Part shown: one piece after another, positions 61,535 to 64,000 of the stretch
Layout of the letters: each line of letters opens with the position of its first letter
How positions within the stretch are numbered: the first letter of the stretch is position 1
Assembly (NCBI GenBank): GCA_964509425.1
Contig: CAZDWZ010000015.1
Location: forward strand, 41,996 to 105,995
DNA length: 64,000 nucleotides
Reading direction: 5' to 3'
Source: CAZDWZ01 sp964509425
GTDB lineage: Bacteria; Bdellovibrionota_C; UBA2361; SZUA-149; CAZDWZ01
Translations under genes and position numbers: made by a program
The notes under the pieces: generated by a model
Databases searched by the model: none
Told to the model about the DNA's origin: nothing
Seen by the model: only the letters and a program-made list of their open reading frames with translations

Positions 61535-62864
61535 GGACTGCCCGTTCGAGCTCCGCCGGCAAACAGTGTTCCGGCGAGAGGGAAAAAATCTCGTTGGTAA
61601 GAAGAGACGTATCCCAAACATCGGGTATTCGGTTGAGAAGCGCTTTCACTACGATCTCGTTCTTCCAATCATCGGACCCCGCGAGAGCCGCAAGACTCCA
61701 GCGTGCCTCGTCGAACTCCCCGACGCATTCAAAAGGCTTCATCTCACCAAGTCCCAGCAAGTCAAGATATCCCACGAGCTGTTCTGTGTCAGCGAGCAAA
61801 TTTTTTCCGAAAATTTGCAATACGCGATCCTTCGGGAGAAAAGGCGCGAGGATCAGAAAGACGAAGCGACATTTTGGACACTTGCCGCACCAAATTTTCT
61901 TTCTCTCGGACGACAAGCGAAAGCTCGCGTTGCAGCTCGTGAAAATCTGGTGGTAGGCCGGAAAACGAGCAAATAGCTTGGCGATATGAACCTCGGAAAA
62001 GGAACGAAGGAGCGAGAAGTGTCGCACTCCCGGCGAAACTTCCCCTTGCAACAGCTCACTAAAATCGCGCTCGAACTCCAGACTCTTGCTGTATTGATGA
62101 TTCACCTCCATGCCATCGTGGAGGATGTTTCCCGAATTCGCGGAACGCTCTTGAGAGGCGAGAACAGTCGGGAAGCCGTGCAACACTCCTACGATGAGCG
62201 CACTCAGTGAGAAGATGGAGGAGATAGGAACGTGGCCATTATACGCCCCCTCTTGATTCAGCCTTAGGAGCAACGGATCGATTGTGCGTCCGGCTACGAA
62301 ACAAGGAACGTGGAGGGAACTCGCCACTTCCCGGATCGCCGGAAAATCGCCGAGAATATATGTCGCGAGCGGCCTACCGAGACGCTTCACGATCTCAAAT
62401 GTAACCAGGGAATCTTTGCCCCCGCCCAGCGGGATAAGAAAGCCATTCGTCTTCTTCTCGAGTTCTACGGGTTCTGAATCCGCGGAGCGAAGATCAACGG
62501 GAAAGTTAACGCGGCCTCGAAGGAAGAGAGAATTTTTAAAGGCAAATTCTCCGAGTCCGTTCACATACAGCTTATTGAAGAATCCTGCTGTTCCCGGCGA
62601 AAGGCCCGGCCCCTCTATCTCGATATTCGGCGGAACGGAGGTCTTGAAATAGCTGACCCCGGCTGCGAGGTGCAGGAGCCGGACAAGTCGCTCGAGAACT
62701 GAAGTTTCGGCAGGGGAAAGACTTCGCGAGACCCCAGGGAAGGTGTAGCGCTCCGTAAACGCATAGCGATCATCCAGCGCGTAGCCGAGGGACAACCTTC
62801 CGGAGGCGGGGTCAAAAGAGCTTCCCGTGAAGCGGAAGGTTGATATCGACTTCGGATCAAACAT
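61515..62864 (-). CDS. murL: UDP-MurNAc-L-Ala-L-Glu epimerase, MurL
   Basis: 449 residues, AAGGG ribosome site. MurL epimerises the terminal L-glutamate of UDP-MurNAc-L-Ala-L-Glu to D-glutamate, bypassing glutamate racemase; the reaction was shown in Xanthomonas. The signature PP-loop FLIPLGGGKDSLVTFEIVK (about 130-150) activates the carboxylate with ATP. The C-rich WCGKCPKCRFVFLILAPFL (about 320-340) is another family mark. Its overlap with murD2 is the known MurL-MurD2 arrangement. Whether a murI is present elsewhere cannot be seen. Confidence 0.88.
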   Translation of the reverse strand: MFDPKSISTFRFTGSSFDPASGRLSLGYALDDRYAFTERYTFPGVSRSLSPAETSVLERLVRLLHLAAGVSYFKTSVPPNIEIEGPGLSPGTAGFFNKLYVNGLGEFAFKNSLFLRGRVNFPVDLRSADSEPVELEKKTNGFLIPLGGGKDSLVTFEIVKRLGRPLATYILGDFPAIREVASSLHVPCFVAGRTIDPLLLRLNQEGAYNGHVPISSIFSLSALIVGVLHGFPTVLASQERSANSGNILHDGMEVNHQYSKSLEFERDFSELLQGEVSPGVRHFSLLRSFSEVHIAKLFARFPAYHQIFTSCNASFRLSSERKKIWCGKCPKCRFVFLILAPFLPKDRVLQIFGKNLLADTEQLVGYLDLLGLGEMKPFECVGEFDEARWSLAALAGSDDWKNEIVVKALLNRIPDVWDTSLLTNEIFSLSPEHCLPAELERAVHEFARA

Positions 62865-63142
62865 TACGAGCCCTTCCAGGGTAAATACTGCCGAGGTGTG
62901 TAAAACATGAGTAGTAGGAATTTGACGGAGGTTAAGAAAAAAGCACGGCCCAAAAGAACGACAGGGAACGGTATGACCCCCTCAGATTTAGACTTTCGGC
63001 CGCGCTTTCAACGAACAAGTTCCGTTAAAAGGCCCATTACCCAATTTTTCGAGTTCCAGAGGAAATGCTATAACGCCTCTCCTACAGGAAAAACAGCTTA
63101 TCAGTCCTGACATTTCAGTCTTTTTCGGGGAAAAACCTTCTT

Positions 63143-63718
63143 ATGAAATATTCAAAGTCGCTTTCAGCCTTGCTGATTTTTTGCAGCCTCACGTTCTCGG
63201 CCTGCGCGCCCCATCTCGGTGCGACGATCGAGACTCCGGAGGTTCCGCTCGGAGAAATCAAAACCGAGACGCGCGCTCGATTGGGCAGCTTCATCGCGAT
63301 GCAGGGTCTCGAAGACCGTCGGCCGGCTCCGTCTTCGGAGATAAAGCCGGAATACACTCAACCAGCGGGGCCGGTAACCGAAACCGTCGAGGCCGCGCTT
63401 CGTGACGCGTTCAAGGAGCACGGCATCACCGTACTCGATACCGCGCCGGTAGGACTCAAGGCGGAAATTCGCGAATGGAAATCGAAGGTGAAGGTTCAAA
63501 CGAACACGGCGATCGAAAGTAAAGCCGTTCTCGCTATTGAGCTGTTCGATCCAACCGGCAAGCGAATCTACTCAGGCACCTATGAGGGGAGCCGCTCGAG
63601 TCAGTTTCCCGTCGTAAACCGCATCGACGTGAAGGACTCACTCGGACTCGCCATGGCCAATTGCATCTCGCATATCTTGGACGATCCGAAGGTAATGGAA
63701 ATTATCGGGTCCTACTAG
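63143..63718 (+). CDS. Outer-membrane-type lipoprotein, YajG-like
   Basis: 191 residues. A signal peptide ends with the lipobox TFSAC, and serine/alanine residues near the lipid site predict outer-membrane sorting. The mature protein has the VTETVEAALRDAFKEHGITVLD and ESKAVLAIELFDPTGKRIYSG pattern of YajG/LPS-assembly-like lipoproteins. Its stop codon overlaps the first base of hairpin repeat copy C, so that element sits where a terminator would be. Confidence 0.75.
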   Translation: MKYSKSLSALLIFCSLTFSACAPHLGATIETPEVPLGEIKTETRARLGSFIAMQGLEDRRPAPSSEIKPEYTQPAGPVTETVEAALRDAFKEHGITVLDTAPVGLKAEIREWKSKVKVQTNTAIESKAVLAIELFDPTGKRIYSGTYEGSRSSQFPVVNRIDVKDSLGLAMANCISHILDDPKVMEIIGSY

Positions 63719-63787
63719 TGCTGCCGCCGATTAGTTCGCGGTTAATACCGCGAACTAATTGCAGCACGCTCGGCGCAGCCGAGCCAG
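63718..63787 (-). repeat. Variable-stem hairpin repeat family V, copy C
   Basis: On the minus strand GGCTCGGCTGCGCCGAGC, itself a perfect small hairpin, leads to outer arms GTGCTGC and GCAGCAC and a 13-base inner stem (ATTAGTTCGCGGT with its complement). It shares the lead and arm layout with copies A and B, but the inner stem is unrelated. Confidence 0.82.
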
Positions 63788-63793
63788 TATTAT

Positions 63794-64000
63794 CTAGAAG
63801 CCATTTCATAAATTCCTCTAGACCCCCAGAACTCGAGACCTCCGTGTTAAAAAGAAAGCAGCTGCCTTCGTTAAAACACGGAGTTCTAGAGTTCTGGAGT
63901 TCTGGAGTTCTGGAGTTCTTGGGACTAGAAGCCATTTCATAAATTCCTCTAGACCCCCAGAACTCCAGACCTCCGTGTTAAAAAGAAAGCAGCTGCCTTC
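63794..64000. repeat. 76-bp direct repeat with 131-bp period at the window end
   Basis: Bases 63794-63869 recur at 63925-64000 with a single difference. The 55-base spacer holds several GAGTTCTGG units in tandem and an ACACGGAGTTCT arm able to pair with CAGAACTC and CCTCCGTGTT of the repeat. The array probably continues past the window. Confidence 0.93.

Overview
The window is a stretch of bacterial chromosome of moderate-to-high GC. It encodes lipobox lipoproteins, a prepilin-like protein, a complete imuA-imuB-dnaE2 mutagenesis cassette, a bacterial type-A-like RNase P RNA, an SRP RNA beside dnaX, and a MurL/MurD2 pair for D-glutamate in peptidoglycan. This suggests a Gram-negative environmental bacterium. 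A deltaproteobacterial or Bdellovibrionota-like lineage is possible, but nothing here fixes the taxon. A 100-base N run flanked by duplicated pilin sequence shows this is a scaffolded draft assembly.

Layout. 0-6 kb: a translationally coupled signalling operon (CHASE3-type hybrid kinase, CheR, CheB, hybrid kinase). 6-12 kb: dnaE2, imuB and imuA on the minus strand, with a symmetric CTAG-rich element upstream of imuA. 12-20 kb: lipoprotein, GAF kinase, pilin, a periplasmic binding protein, a BioC-like methyltransferase, a HAD phosphatase, AnmK, a YciI protein and Hsp20. 20-25 kb: an RNA-rich core with rnpB, recR, dnaX, SRP RNA and tRNA-Ser(GGA). 25-41 kb: a DUF255 thioredoxin protein, tRNA-Ser(TGA), then a patchwork of metabolic and unknown genes. 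Several of these are much richer in GC than their neighbours, and a kinase/regulator pair there is decaying. 41.1-51.2 kb: an integrated genomic island in tRNA-Ser(CGA), with integrase, excisionase-like protein, RepA-like ATPase, toxin-antitoxin, ORC-like AAA ATPase, a HEPN-like zinc-ribbon protein, a membrane J-domain protein and a KTSC protein. 51-64 kb: tadA, an HtrA-like protease coupled to an FHA membrane protein, tRNA-Arg(ACG), tRNA-Ser(GCT), Ppx/GppA followed by two dTMP-kinase-like genes, a PDZ protein, murD2-murL and a lipoprotein.

The most unusual signals lie outside the genes. All four tRNA-Ser genes (GGA, TGA, CGA, GCT) were followed by related structured cassettes; for CGA the cassette is now at the far end of the island. 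Three separate hairpin or palindrome repeat families are scattered through the window. Two of them keep self-complementarity while parts of the stem sequence change, and the third has a copy read in frame inside dnaE2. The genomic island cargo (HEPN-like, J-domain, AAA, membrane protein) is a candidate uncharacterised defence or stress module.
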